Shown: positions 43,701-53,600, counted from the first letter of the stretch. The stretch: DNA of 64,000 nucleotides from Protula sp. h YS-2021 (GCA_949752745.1 OX457026.1:48764456-48828455); one strand, 5' to 3'. Numbers and translations: made by a program. Notes: generated by a model not told the origin, from the sequence alone.

Positions 43701-46700
43701 AACATAAGAGGTACCTCGGTGATCGTGGCCTTTTGGAGCACGGTCAAGATCAAAAACCGGAAGTTGACTATTATCTCGAAAACGGTTAGTATGTGCTTCT
43801 GACATCATTGATCTTCTATAAAGAATTGCTGTGTTCTTTAATGATTTGCAAATAGCTAGATTTTATTTACTATCTGATTATGTCTGAAAATTTTTATTCT
43901 CCATGCAAACCTAAACCGGAACAGAATCAAGAATCAAAATGCGAATTTAAAAACTGAAATAAGATAAGAAATTTTTAGCTCAGTCAATAAGTATTTTTGT
44001 AGTATCCCAAGTGTTTGTTTCGCAACTCGGTTGCGAAATCGGTCTAGTTGTCACTAAATTTGTACATATAAAATGTAAACGGTGGGCGAAGAAATCCCCA
44101 CCCCCACCTGTGGAAAAAGATCCACTGCATTTTGCCAACCAGGGAAATAAGACCCCAGATATATGCCCTACACGAAAAAAAAACCCCTCGATATAACTCA
44201 GTTCATTCTGGTGAATATTTATGAAACATATAAAACCATGTCACTTTTTACTTAACTTAGCTTGTCATTTTAGCCCAGCCGACTTTTGTTGGGCAATTTA
44301 AGTCACTAGTGGAATATACATTTTCTGTTATGTGTTTGTGTAAAAAACAGAACATTGCTTTTCGTCCTACATTTCTGTCCCGATTGCTTTAAAATTTGGT
44401 AAACATATTCACTAGGCAGTCCTCACACATAACTTGTACTTTATTTGGCGATTTGACCAAAATTGGTCTAAATATAAGCTCAAAACTGCAAAGCACAAAA
44501 AATACTACTCTTCCCACAATACCGGTCTGATTGCGTTGAAATTCACAGAAATGTTCCCCAGAGGTTCGTACATAGGGGTTATATTTGACAGTTTGGCCGA
44601 AATATTGTTCAAAAACTGCAAAATGTGGTAAAAATCACTAGATTGTGAAATTTGACGCTTTTTCAACAAAACGTAAGTTATTATCCCCCGTGTAACGAAG
44701 GGATATAGTTAGAGGTTGTCCATCTGTCCGCATGCGAGTCCGGACTATATCTCCGAAACTTTAAGTCCGATTGCTTTGAAATTTCACATACGGATAGAGC
44801 ATATATCGAAGGTGTGCAGTGTCGTATTTTTGTTTGGGTTAAAGAAAAATTGCGGAAAAGACTATTTTTTTCGATTTTTGACACTTGGCGTATTTTCAAC
44901 GTCGAGGCCAGGCTTAATCTTCAGAACTTTTAGTTGGATTGTTTGAATGTTCACATGTGGAAAAACACATATTGAAAGTGTGCAGCGTCGTATTTGTGTT
45001 CGGAAGCATGAAAAATTGTCATAATGACAGCATTTTGAAATTTGGAGAATTTAGCTTTTTGTAATTTTATCCCTATTTTATCTCGGAAATGTAGGTTGGA
45101 TTGTTTCCAAATTTTGCACTAGTATAAAACACAGTGAAGATGTGCTGCGTCGTACTTTTACTCGGATTCATGAAATAATAACATAATGAATGATCTTTTT
45201 TTTTTTTTTTTTTTTTTTTTTGAAGTGTCAGTGAAAAATCTGACACACGGATAGAGCACAAAATGCAGGTGTGCTGCGTCATATTTCCCACTTGGCATTG
45301 AAAATGCCAAATGGGGATGGATTGCCTCGAATTCTTCACCTATTTTTCCTTTTTTTTCTCGCTTTTTTTTTATTTTTTTTCTTCTTCCGCCGAATCGGTT
45401 TCCAGACATCTCCTCCGAGACCGCTGAAGCTAGACCAACCAAACTTGGCACATGTATGGAGGGTCATCTGAAGTGGTGCACCTGATAAAAATTTTTGACC
45501 TTGACCTTACTGGTCAAGGTCAAATCGCGAAAAAGTTCAAACGGTTTTCTGACAATTACTGCAAGGCCGTTGAAGCTAGAAAAGCCAAACTTGGCATATA
45601 TATAAAGGGCGATGTGATCTAAAGCAACCAATAAAAATTTTTGACCTTGACCCTGACCATGACCTTGAAATTGCGAAAAATGTTATTTAAGAAAAACAAT
45701 GAGTTATCTCGAAAACGTCCGAGACCACTGAAGCTAAACCAACCAAACTTGGCACATATATGGAGGATCATCGAAAGTGGTGCACCTAATAAAAATTTTT
45801 GACCTTGACTTTACTGGTCAAGGTCAAATCGCGAAAAAGGTCAAACGGTTTTCAGACAATTACTGCAAGGCCGTTGAAGCTAGAAAAGCCAAACTTGGCA
45901 CATATATAAAGAGCGATGCGATCTAAAGCAACCGATAAAAATTTTTGACCTTGACCTTGACCATGACCTTGAAATGGCGAAAAAACGTTATTTAAGAAAA
46001 ACAATGAGTTATCTCGAAAACGGAAAGAGATAGAGCAATTCTGACCACATTTTCGACCTCCACCCCCTATACGACGATACTTAAGGTATAACTTCCGGTG
46101 TCCTTGACCTCCAGTTCACGTTCGAACCCCAAACCGGAAGTTGGCCTTTATCTGGAAAACGGTAAGAGATAGAGCAATTTTGACCTCATTTTCGACCTCT
46201 ACCCCCTATACGACGATACGTAAGGTATAACTTCCGGTGTTTTTGACCTCCATGTCACTTTCGAGCCCCAAACCGGAAGTTGGCGGGGGATGGGCGTATG
46301 ATTTTATTATCGCACTTCTCTATAATTCAGAGACGATTATATATATATCATATTGCTGTCATCGTAGGTAAGTCCTTTTCTATGCTGTACTGACTCGGAA
46401 ATCCCTCCCTCCCTCCCTTCCCTCCCTCCCTCCCTCCCTCCCTCCCTCCCTCCCTCCCTCCCTCTCGCTAACGTGATTATGCAGTTCCACAATGTTATCA
46501 TATCGTTTACGATCCCAAGCATTGAGGGAAATCAAAAATACCTTTCCTCTCTTTATCTCAGTGTGACATTATTTATGGCGGCTTTTGGTACATTTCGTCG
46601 ACATTAATTGCCCAAATGCAACAAATATTGGATGGTGATGGTGGTTGTTAAGAGGGGGTGTGGGAGGTTGGTGTGTTAGATTTCTTTTCCCTTATCGTCC

Positions 46701-46866
46701 TTCAAGTTTTACATATCCTGTGTGTGTTTTTTTTTTTCGTGTGTTTCTGCTGCATTTTTTGGAGTAGTCTTGCTTTTCCTATGCGCTATTTTATGTACAG
46801 TATCAATTCTACATCATCCAAGTTTGGATCTCTCTCCCTCTCCCTCTCTCTCTGTCTCTCTCTCTG

Positions 46867-46961
<95 letters not shown>

Positions 46962-46982
46962 CACAGGATGCACACACACACG

Positions 46983-47076
<94 letters not shown>

Positions 47077-50000
47077 GTGTGTGTGGCTGCATCCTGTGAT
47101 TAAGTGATTTATTCTACTATATGATAAACATTTTTGGTGTGCGTATGATTTTATTCCCACTTGGTATTAAAATTACCAAATGGTGATGGATTGCCTTGAA
47201 TTCTTCACCTATTTTTTTCTCCCTTTTTTTCTTTTTCCGCCGAATCGGTTTCCAGACATCTCCTCCGAGACCGCTGAAGCTAAACCAACCAAACTTTTCA
47301 CATGTATGGAGGGTCATCTGAAGTGGTGCACCTGATAAAAATTTTTGACCTTGACCTTACTGGTCAAGGTCAAATCATGAAAAAGGTCAGTCGGTTTCCA
47401 GACATCTACAGCAAGGCCATTGAAGCTAGAAAAGCCAAACTTGGCACATATATAAAGGGCGATGTGATCTGAAGTAGCCGGTAAAAGTTTTTGACCTTGA
47501 CCTTGAAATCGCGAAAAACGCTTTTTAAGAAAAACAATGATTTATCTCGAAAACGGTAAGAGATAGAGCAATTCTGACCTCATTTTCGACCTCCACACCC
47601 TATACGACGATACTTAAGGTATAACTTCCGGTGTCCTTGACCTCCAGGTCATTTTCGAGCCCCAAACCGGAAGCTGGCCTTTATCTCGAAAACGGAAAGA
47701 GATAGAGCAATTCTGACCACATTTTCGACCTCTACCCCCTATACGACGATACGTAAGGTATAACTTCCGGTGTCCTTGACCTCCATGTCACTTTCGAGCC
47801 CCAAACCGGAAGTTGGCCTTAATCTCGAAAGCGGTAAGAGGTAGAGCAAATTTTTGGCCTTGACCTTACCGGTATAGTTAGTAGCATTTAGGAGGATATT
47901 CTACATTCAGACATGTGAAAATTGTTAACAAACTGCAATATCATCTACCTTCCGTTTAAAGTTATCATTCCAAGTGGGGCTAATTCGCTGTGCGAATTTC
48001 GGTCTAGTTTGTCATATTTTCGTAGAAAGTTGTCAAAATGACAGTGTTTGGAAATTTGGTAAAACCTGATATAACTTTGTGTGTGTAATTGCACGTGTCG
48101 TCCAGGCTGTGTCTCCAAAACTGTTCTTCTGATTTTTTAAAAATTCATACATGGATACAACAGATATTGAAATTGCCAAAATAACCTTCGAAATTCTATA
48201 ACTGTAGAATTGTGAAAAACTTGCTAAAAGTGGCAGTAGTGTGTCACTTTGCAAACCGACTTTAGCACCGATTTCACACGTATTACGCGGATGGTCGTGT
48301 CTCTCTGTTTTACTTCCTTAATTTTCTCATTCGACAGATTTTGCAGGCCTTATATGAATTCTGTCATCTTTTCTTTCTGTCCGAGATTCGAAGCTAGTGT
48401 AAGAAAAAATAAAGTGGGAAATTTAACATGTTGAAGTGCAGTTTTGAGAAAAGATGGTTTAATATTACAAAATTACAATGCCCATCTTCAACTGTAAGTA
48501 AAGTGTGTAACTTCTTCATAAATGTCCGATCGGAGCACGAATGCCCCGCATGGCGGATAGTCAGTGACATAATCTTAGTTTGAGCGATGTGATTCTTCTT
48601 GAAGAAAGAATGAATAAGCTCGGACTGAGTAACGAGCACCTAACTGCATTAAAATTGCCTAAGTTCAAAGGCCAATTTCGACCGAATAAACAAAGGGACG
48701 ACGTCCAGCACAACTTCAATATATTCTGAACAACAATCTATAAACAAATAAATCACCAAAGAAATGAGTAGAGTGAGGTGCGATCCACAAAACTTAGTAC
48801 ATATAACATCTAAGTACAGTAAAATTGCCTAAGTTCAAACCCCAATTCCGAGCGAATAAACGCCTCGTCGGACAAAAGGACGACGTCCTGCACAACTTCA
48901 ATATATTAGGAACAATATCCCATAAAGAAAAAGAAACGCCAAAAAAAAACAAAAAACAAAAAAAAAACAAAAAACAAAAAAGAAATATGTCCGATTGGTC
49001 CGAAAGCCTATTTGGCCCCAATTTTTAGATTTTTGGTTTTAGTTAGCCGGATGGGTGGGGTGTTGGGGGGGGGGGCGTGCCTCGTCGGAGAAAAGGACGA
49101 CGTCCTGTACAACTTCAATATATTAGGAACAATATCCCATAAAGAAAAAGAAACGCAAAAAAAAAAAAAGAAAGAAAGATGTGTCCGATCGGAGACATCT
49201 TACATATACTGATAAAAAGGCGGCACTTTTTTTGCCAGTTTTGACCCATTTTTAAAATGCTACTCGTGCAGTTTTACTCCAATCGTTTATATGTTACACA
49301 GGGATGTTCCCCGGGGGTTCGCCTACCACGCTGTTATGTTTTTTTCGCGGTTCGCTAAAAACTGCCGAAATGGCGGCACTTTTCGGTCTGTCCGTCTGTC
49401 TGTCCGTCTGTCTGTCTGTCGAGCCGTCTGTCTGTCCGTCTGCCACGCTTCAGTCTCACGCACCTACAGGCCACATTAATACATGGATTCGTTTCAAATT
49501 TTGTACACGGCTTCTCTGGACCCTTCCGCAGTGCAGTGGCCAAGAATTTTCCGGATCGGGCAAAAATTGACAACATGGCGGACATTTGAAAATCGGCACT
49601 GGACTTATCGTATATACGGCAGTATCACGCGTCTACAGGCCGTATTAGTACATGGATCCGTTTCAAATTTTGTACATGGCTTCTCTGGACCCTTCCGCAG
49701 TGCAGTAACCAAGAATTTTCCGGATGGGACTTGACAAAATGGCGGATTTTTCAAAATCGATGCTGTACTAAGCGTACCTACGACAGTCTCATGCGCCTGC
49801 TGGTTAATGGATTGATTCGTCTAAATGTTAGACACTACGTCCACCTATCCTTCCAAAACAAAACTCAACCTCTCCAACACCCCTTTACGGGTAGCTTCCA
49901 CCCGGAAAAACTCGTTTTTGTGTACTAAAATTATGAAAAAGTTACGTTCAGAAACAAAGTTCATTTTTTGGCCTAATAGTATTCGTTTTAGAGTTTTTCT

Positions 50001-51158
50001 CTCTTTCCTTGCTTGGTAACTCGGCTGGGTCATGTCCTTGGACATGCTTGTTTAAGATCAGCAAGAGATTAGGCAAATGCTTGCCTTTGAAAATTTTCAG
50101 TAACCAGTTTTTAAAACATACTGCCACTTTTTGGCGACAAAACAAGCCTATTGATACTTGATTCACCAGATCTCGGCTGGTCACAATGTCCCTGGACATT
50201 GTTGTTTCAATAATGTTGCCAATAACTTACATCTAAAGTCGTAAAATTTGCAAAGGGTGCATCAAACCCCTTTAAAATTGTGAATAACTCAGACCGTATT
50301 TTAATTAATTTTATGGACTGCAAATAACCTGATAACTGTTATATGAGGATTTGACCGATTCAGTGAAACTTCAGTGACTTTGTACTGTCACTGATTTCAC
50401 AGATTCACTGTAGACCGTTTCATGTGCGAATTTCATGTGAACAGGCCGATGCACCGGATGTAAACAAGATCCCGCGAGAAGACGCAGTCGGCGTGACCGT
50501 TGTCCTGCTGACGTGTGCGTATCGCAATCAAGAGTTTATCCGTGTGGGCTATTACGTCAATAACGAGTACGAAAATCCAGAATTGAAAGAAAATCCACCC
50601 CAAGAAACTGACTTTTCAAAGGTAGGCTATGGTTCGAGTGTTGTTACTGTTGTTCCTGTGTCGAAGAGTGACTTCATATTTTTTTAATTAAAATGATGGG
50701 GCAGAGTCATTTCACCGGATGCTTTGGGCTGCAAATATGTAAGTTTTGAACTTACGGTTTGCTGAAAAGTAAGCAAAATTTATTGCAACCTGTCAATTAA
50801 AAGATACATAATCTGTTTCCAGCTTCAGCGAAATATATTGGCAACATGCCCGCGCGTGACGCGGTTTAAAATAGACTGGGGAAGCGGCGACGAGGTGGGC
50901 AGCGAGAATGTGCCCCCGCCCAACAGCACAGAGAACGAGTCGAATCAAATGGCCGTCGATGGCAGTTTAGCAGCCCCTAAAGTGACAAAAGAAGAAACAA
51001 TGGATGCTCCCCTGCACACTAAAATGGACAACAATGCAGCCTCGTCGAGTTCCAATGCATTCAGCGGCCTTTGCACTACAGACAGTAATGGAATCGACAT
51101 GGTTCCGGGTCATGCAGTATCCGTGGGCGGGAGTGGCGGGGAACCGATGCAGTTGTGA
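26168..51158 (+). CDS. asf1: ASF1 histone chaperone gene, four exons
   Basis: Anti-silencing function 1 binds the H3-H4 dimer and hands it to CAF-1 or HIRA during nucleosome assembly in the nucleus. Exons: 26168-26276, 40801-40916, 50445-50621, 50823-51158 (738 nt, 245 aa). Introns are 14,524, 9,528 and 201 nt, all GT-AG. Residues 1-155 are the conserved immunoglobulin-like core: start [81 protein letters not shown]. The E36-D37 pair used for HIRA binding is kept. The ~90-residue tail is Ser/Asn-rich and poorly conserved, longer than in vertebrate ASF1. The reading frame is intact. Confidence 0.97.
26277..26973. other. ASF1 intron 1, 5' unique part
   Basis: Intronic sequence without recognised repeats before the hAT-like insertion. 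Donor GTGAGT at 26277. Confidence 0.7.
26974..26981. repeat. hAT target-site duplication, left
   Basis: ATCAACGA, identical to 35303-35310. Confidence 0.85.
26982..27565. repeat. hAT-like 5' T-rich end with internal duplication
   Basis: TCCTTTTT/ATCC-rich sequence. A block of about 155 bp (containing CAAAATATCATTTTTTCCTA and CATAACCCATGATTAGGCCA) occurs twice in a row here but once in the inner copy (29640-29800), so the duplication arose after the copies separated. Confidence 0.75.
27566..28775 (-). mobile_element. Helentron-like element 1
   Basis: On the minus strand it begins TCCCACTTGC after a T and ends in hairpin TTCGCTACGTGTAGCGAA, a short spacer and CTAG before a T. An inverted copy of the first bases (CAAGTGGG) lies just inside the 3' hairpin. 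Asymmetric inverted ends, a 3' hairpin, CTAG and T/T flanks are features reported for Helentrons (Helitron2) and their non-autonomous relatives. The core has about three units rich in GACCTTGACC. There is no Rep/helicase coding. Confidence 0.65.
28903..28930. other. hairpin cap of 155-bp array
   Basis: AGACCAGTCGAC then GTCGGGCTGGTCT, a near-perfect inverted repeat followed by TTATC, GGGGTATCCGTCGTCTGTAT and 155-bp units. The same cap occurs at 29255-29282, 31908-31934, 32989-33016 and 39129-39155. Confidence 0.7.
28980..29458 (-). repeat. ~155-bp satellite in outer hAT, left part
   Basis: Units in the opposite orientation to arrays 1-3 (CTTCTCCCACAATTTTGATC reading on plus), with two hairpin caps. 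Confidence 0.8.
29459..29464. repeat. inner-element flank duplication, left
   Basis: AACTTG, repeated at 33728-33733. It is shorter than the 8 bp expected for hAT; reading across the gap gives an uninterrupted satellite-like sequence. Confidence 0.6.
29905..31779 (-). mobile_element. Helentron-like element 2, expanded core
   Basis: Same ends and same flanking bases as element 1, so both descend from one insertion into an ancestral hAT-like element. The core is expanded: 139-bp units start at 30541, 30680, 30819, 30958, 31097 and 31236. Units alternate between an AAATTCACCG/ACCGGTCTGTGTC type and an AAGGTCACCG/ATCGCTCTATCCC type, a 278-bp higher-order repeat. Confidence 0.7.
31960..32988 (-). 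repeat. ~155-bp satellite in inner hAT, alternating subtypes
   Basis: About six units of 154-158 bp. Subtype A has ATCGGATTC...ACTCTTTTTGG and subtype B has ATCAGATTTTCTTCAAATTT...ACTCATTTTGG; they alternate to form a ~312-bp higher-order unit. Confidence 0.8.
33730..34625 (-). repeat. ~155-bp satellite in outer hAT, right part
   Basis: About six further units, again A/B alternating (unit starts near 34020, 34174, 34332 and 34486). Confidence 0.8.
35303..35310. repeat. hAT target-site duplication, right
   Basis: ATCAACGA, identical to 26974-26981. Confidence 0.85.
35311..37160. other. ASF1 intron 1, middle part, no gene seen
   Basis: Mostly low-repeat intronic sequence. 35890-35912 is a 23-bp palindrome (AATAGTGCCCC, G, complement), and TTCCGAA/GTGCCCC strings recur at 35825-35945 and 36350-36440, perhaps a small degenerate element. 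No coding exon was recognised. Confidence 0.5.
37161..37400 (+). repeat. dispersed repeat, related to 53367-53600
   Basis: Starts with a CCCCGACGAAAGGG-type hairpin, followed by TGTTTGTACGTTCTGTGTGT, GAACAA, GTGCAAGATATCT and AACTTGATCTGTTTATTC. The same order of blocks appears at 53367-53600, where the hairpin is CTCCTCGACAAAGAGGAG. Confidence 0.7.
37401..39120. repeat. degenerate intronic repeats
   Basis: Loose relatives of the 155-bp family with GGCCAAAAATTGG cores at about 37770, 38045 and 39005. There is also a ~183-bp direct duplication (GGACTGAACTTGTCCTAGGG, CTTGAAACCTATATGGATTG at 38400-38470 and 38582-38660), with poly-G/C runs at 37560 and 38477. No gene was recognised. Confidence 0.6.
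40697..40760. repeat. poly(A)-(CAA)n tract near ASF1 exon 2 acceptor
   Basis: About 22 A followed by 13 or so CAA units, ending 40 bases before the exon 2 acceptor. The polypyrimidine stretch TTTCTTTTTCAG remains clear. Confidence 0.9.
40801..40916 (+). CDS. asf1: ASF1 exon 2
   Basis: Completes codon 37 and runs to codon 75. Acceptor TTTCTTTTTCAG, donor GTAAAA. Encodes [14 protein letters not shown] and [13 protein letters not shown], the strands forming much of the histone-binding face. Confidence 0.97.
40950..40998 (+). mobile_element. SINE/LINE 3'-tail remnant
   Basis: GGGACGTTAAACACCAAAAT followed by AAACCAAACGA resembles the CGTTAAAC-plus-A-rich tails of mollusc SINEs and of the I-type LINE at 4053-4110. 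No head was recognised, so this is a tail fragment only. Confidence 0.5.
41266..41776 (-). mobile_element. Helentron-like element 3, short
   Basis: On the minus strand: starts TAACACTTGAC after a T, with a 5' CAAGCCTTTGGCTTG hairpin. Ends with TTTCGCTAGCGAA, a spacer and CTAG before T, with CAAGTGTTTAA inside the 3' hairpin as the inverted partner of the 5' end. About 0.5 kb, no tandem core, no coding sequence. Confidence 0.6.
41861..42395 (+). mobile_element. Helentron-like 5' part, truncated
   Basis: Begins TTACACTTGGGACAACGTCCC (a 5' hairpin), followed by CCTCGAATTC and CTCCTCCGAGACCG as in the elements at 45286 and 47155. No matching 3' hairpin or CTAG was found before the C run near 42387, so the end is uncertain. 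Confidence 0.45.
42807..44047 (+). mobile_element. Helentron-like element 4
   Basis: TCCCACTTGCAAACG start (after T) to hairpin TTTCGCAACTCGGTTGCGAAA, spacer, CTAG, T. It is the same subfamily as elements 1 and 2 in the opposite orientation, with about four GACCTTGAC/AAGGTCA-rich core units between 42990 and 43790. The stretch from 43795 to 44010 is less similar. Confidence 0.65.
44048..45285. repeat. ~155-165-bp tandem repeat, family 2
   Basis: Diverged copies near 44690, 44890, 45060 and 45220 with GTTGGATTGTTT/TCCGATTGCTTTGAAATTT, ACACATATTGAAAGTGTGCAG and CGTCGTATTT blocks. Includes a T30 tract at about 45191-45221. Confidence 0.65.
45286..46293 (+). mobile_element. Helentron-like element 5, 3' end missing
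   Basis: Starts TCCCACTTGGCATT with its complement AATGCCAAATGG after a short loop, then CTCCTCCGAGACCG and core units of about 330 bp with GACCTTGACC and AACCGGAAGTTGGCC. It is cut off near 46284-46294 by other sequence. Confidence 0.6.
46294..47155. mobile_element. insert flanked by 15-bp direct repeats, microsatellite-rich
   Basis: GCGTATGATTTTATT at 46294-46308 recurs at 47141-47155, enclosing about 830 bp. Inside are (CCCT)n at about 46404-46463, (TC)n and (TA)n at 46830-46956, and an inverted repeat (TTAATCACAGGATGC at 46957-46971, complement at 47089-47103) around CA and TA runs. No coding. The direct repeats could be a target duplication or two related flanks. Confidence 0.5.
47155..48007 (+). 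mobile_element. Helentron-like element 6
   Basis: TCCCACTTGGTATT start with complement AATTACCAAATGG, core with GACCTTGACC and CCAAACCGGAAG units. Ends in CAAGTGGGG, hairpin TTCGCTGTGCGAA, spacer TTTCGGT, CTAG, then T. Close relative of element 5. Confidence 0.65.
48008..48650. other. ASF1 intron 2, no gene seen
   Basis: One or two diverged repeat units (near 48010-48260), then sequence with no recognised feature. Confidence 0.4.
48651..49190. repeat. three direct copies of a ~110-bp unit
   Basis: AAAATTGCCTAAGTTCAAA, CGACGTCCTGCACAACTTCA and ATATATT blocks at 48651-48735, 48820-48930 and 49079-49160. The second and third are nearly identical after CCTCGTCGGA. A-rich stretches and a G9 run lie between. 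Confidence 0.7.
49191..50215. repeat. ASF1 intron 2, mixed diverged repeats
   Basis: (GTCT/GTCC)n at about 49385-49442, and two ~180-bp direct copies (CATGGCTTCTCTGGACCCTT and GCAGTGCAGT near 49500 and 49680). Also two copies of an end-like hairpin CATGTCC..GGACATG near 50031-50047 and 50186-50200, which also follow satellite units at 33227-33245 and 34796-34815. Confidence 0.6.
50445..50621 (+). CDS. asf1: ASF1 exon 3
   Basis: Codons 76-134, phase 0 at both ends, acceptor ATGTGAACAG, donor GTAGGC. Encodes [20 protein letters not shown] and GYYVNNEY, including the valine at the histone H3 C-terminal contact. Confidence 0.97.
50823..51158 (+). CDS. asf1: ASF1 exon 4, terminal
   Basis: Acceptor ATCTGTTTCCAG; encodes [19 protein letters not shown], which ends the core fold, then the ~90-residue tail rich in Ser, Asn, Gly and Pro, ending MQL and TGA at 51156-51158. 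Confidence 0.97.
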   Translation, partial: LQRNILATCPRVTRFKIDWGSGDEVGSENVPPPNSTENESNQMAVDGSLAAPKVTKEETMDAPLHTKMDNNAASSSSNAFSGLCTTDSNGIDMVPGHAVSVGGSGGEPMQL

Positions 51159-53340
51159 AAAAAAAACTTTGTCTTGTTAGTTATATGTAATCGGTCTCTA
51201 CTGTCAGTAGGAATTGCCCTTTGACGAGTAGTTTGATGTTGTTGGCGTGTGACGGTGCGCTGCGGTAGACAGTGACAGAAAATCGCCGACTGCGTCCTTC
51301 GCTACAGCTCTGTCCTAGCGATACCTCTAAAAGTATTTGATTTAGGACACATTTATACTCGTTCAGTCTCTAGGTTTAGATGTGTCTTTTCATATTTCGA
51401 TTATTCTGATCCGTTTCTGCTTTCAGTTTTTTTTTCGTTTTGCTTCCTTGACAAAATAGATTTGCACATTCAACAAGATTTAGGACGGGTATTGAATGAA
51501 CGCAAAAAATATGTGTAATAGAAAAAGCCAAGATTTCGGTGGAGTGCTAGCCCAACTCACCACCCGAAAGTTCTGTTCAACCAGCCGTGGCACTCCCATA
51601 TAATTTCACGGTTCATTCTTTCCCTCATCGGAGATGTCAGTCAGTGTTTGAGCTTATGGTCACGATACCTATGGGCACATTTTCCAAAAAGCCGGAACCT
51701 GCAAGTTTAATTAATTCATTAAAGTGTATCTATTGGTCCGTGATTATACCAGTCGTAAACAATATATCAAATCGAACCCAGGTATTCGCTCGGGTGCCTC
51801 AGTATTCGCTAGGGTCTGTCCCACTCCCCGGGAAATCCCTTAAATGCCAGACGTCACGGATAGAACAAGTTGCACTTGGAAATTTTCTTTCCTGAAATTT
51901 CCTTTGCTTGTATTCATGTCTCCCTGACTAAGTTATGGTGTAATACATATATTTGTATGTTCTGTGTGTATATGTATGTAGGTCACAGCTTGTCAAGTCT
52001 TAGACTTTAAATTGAATTAAGGTCTTTGTTTTGTGAACTTAATAAAATATGTAAGTTGCAGCGCAAAGCTTTGATATAAATGATATTGATGTGTGCTTGC
52101 GGGTTTTATGGTGAGAGTTGGATTCCTCTGGTCTACTTGTTTACATCCAAAAACCGGTTTGCAAGAACATTGTGGTCGGTATGGCCAAATATGTTGAATC
52201 TTTTGACTTGGTTGGATTGTTATTCCTACCCAGTGCACTTTTTTGTTAAGTGAGATGTGGTCCCTCCCCCTCTGGAGTTACGTTGGAGTACTTGTCTGCT
52301 TTAGACTTGCAATAGCGCATTTCTGGAAAGCTGATACATATTGTTCAACGCCAGCAGCTTCTAAGACTCCGACACGACACCTGGAGATTGCGGGTCAGGG
52401 TTTTCCAGACACTGCTATTTTCATTAGTAATTAATCGGTTTCAGTCAAACTGAAATCATGATTCCATGTCCTTTAATATTTCTGTTTTGGGTTTTTAAGT
52501 ATTCAAGCAATTTGTAATAAAAAATGTTCTCAGATAACAGTATTTCGCCGTCAAATGAAATTCTTTCCCAGAGATTGCATTTAGATGACATAACTTATAG
52601 TTGTTGAAGATTAAACAACATATTATTTAAAGTAAGAATTCTGAAGCAAATAAGGAACCATAAATTTTTTGATTGGCTATTCTTGAATAGAACCAATAAT
52701 TGAAGTGCCACAGAAATCAATAATACTTCATTTTCTTATAGCAGATGGGGAAAATAAGTTGAAAATGTAAATTCTTATCTTTTTGGGGTAAAGGAAAATT
52801 AAAATATTTAAAAATTGAATTTACATTTCAATTTTTATTAAAATGTTGGTAGTTCAGTATTGAATAACCCCATGAAATTTAAAATTTTATTTATATTTTC
52901 AAATTTTTTTTTTTTTGTATTTTTCTTTTTAGAAAATAAGAACATAAGATGTTTATATAGTCTACAACATAAAATAATGAAGATAATTCGATTTCTGTGA
53001 CATTCGATTCATCGGTAATTTTATTCCGGAATAGCCTACCAGAAAATATCGGATTTCTTCTTTGCTTCAGAATTCTTATCTTAAATAATGCGGTGTTGTT
53101 AATGTCGGGGTATTGTAATTAGGAGAAGCCATGATGGTGCGAAAACATGAACAAACAACACTTTAAAATGAACCCAAAAGAAAACATGCCCCCCCCCCCA
53201 AAAAAAAAAAAAACAAACCGTCGCGTCATTAGCAACATTATAAGACGTGTTATAGTTTGCAAAAAGGATAATTTTTTGGCTCAAATGAAAGGTTTGTAAA
53301 CAAAATGTATGAGAATAAAATAAGACATTAATTTATATTT
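51159..53340. other. ASF1 3' flank, no further gene seen
   Basis: The ASF1 3' UTR must begin here; AATAAA strings occur at 52041 and 52516. The rest (52440-53100) is AT-rich with poly-T and A runs. I looked for upstream MCM4 exons (Walker A/B, LSRFD) and saw none. Confidence 0.5.
52041..52046 (+). terminator. possible ASF1 polyadenylation signal AATAAA
   Basis: First canonical hexamer downstream of the ASF1 stop (about 880 nt). Used end not provable from sequence. Confidence 0.35.
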
Positions 53341-53366
53341 TGCTTGTTATTTAAAAACATTATGTC

Positions 53367-53600
53367 TCCTCGACAAAGAGGAGACATGTAGTGTTTGTAC
53401 GTTCTGTGTGTGTGCATGTATGTGTGTGTCAGTCTGTTTTGAACAAGATGTTGCCTGCAAGATATCTCGAGAATGAAAAGTCGGATCGACCTCAAACTTG
53501 ATCTGTTTATTCCGTGGTAGATCGCACGGTTCTATCAACGTTTGACGCACGTTACATTGACGCACGTCATTATGTAAATACTCCATTGCTGTGCATGTAT
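53367..53600 (+). repeat. dispersed repeat with hairpin start
   Basis: GTCTCCTCGACAAAGAGGAGAC hairpin region, then GTTTGTACGTTCTGTGTGTG, GCAAGATATCTCGAGAA and AACTTGATCTGTTTATTC, matching 37161-37400. Confidence 0.7.

Noticed and set aside
50424..50687. ASF1 exon 3 frame as an independent 87-residue gene
   Set aside because: The conserved part begins exactly at an AG acceptor and ends at GT; the extensions are intronic.
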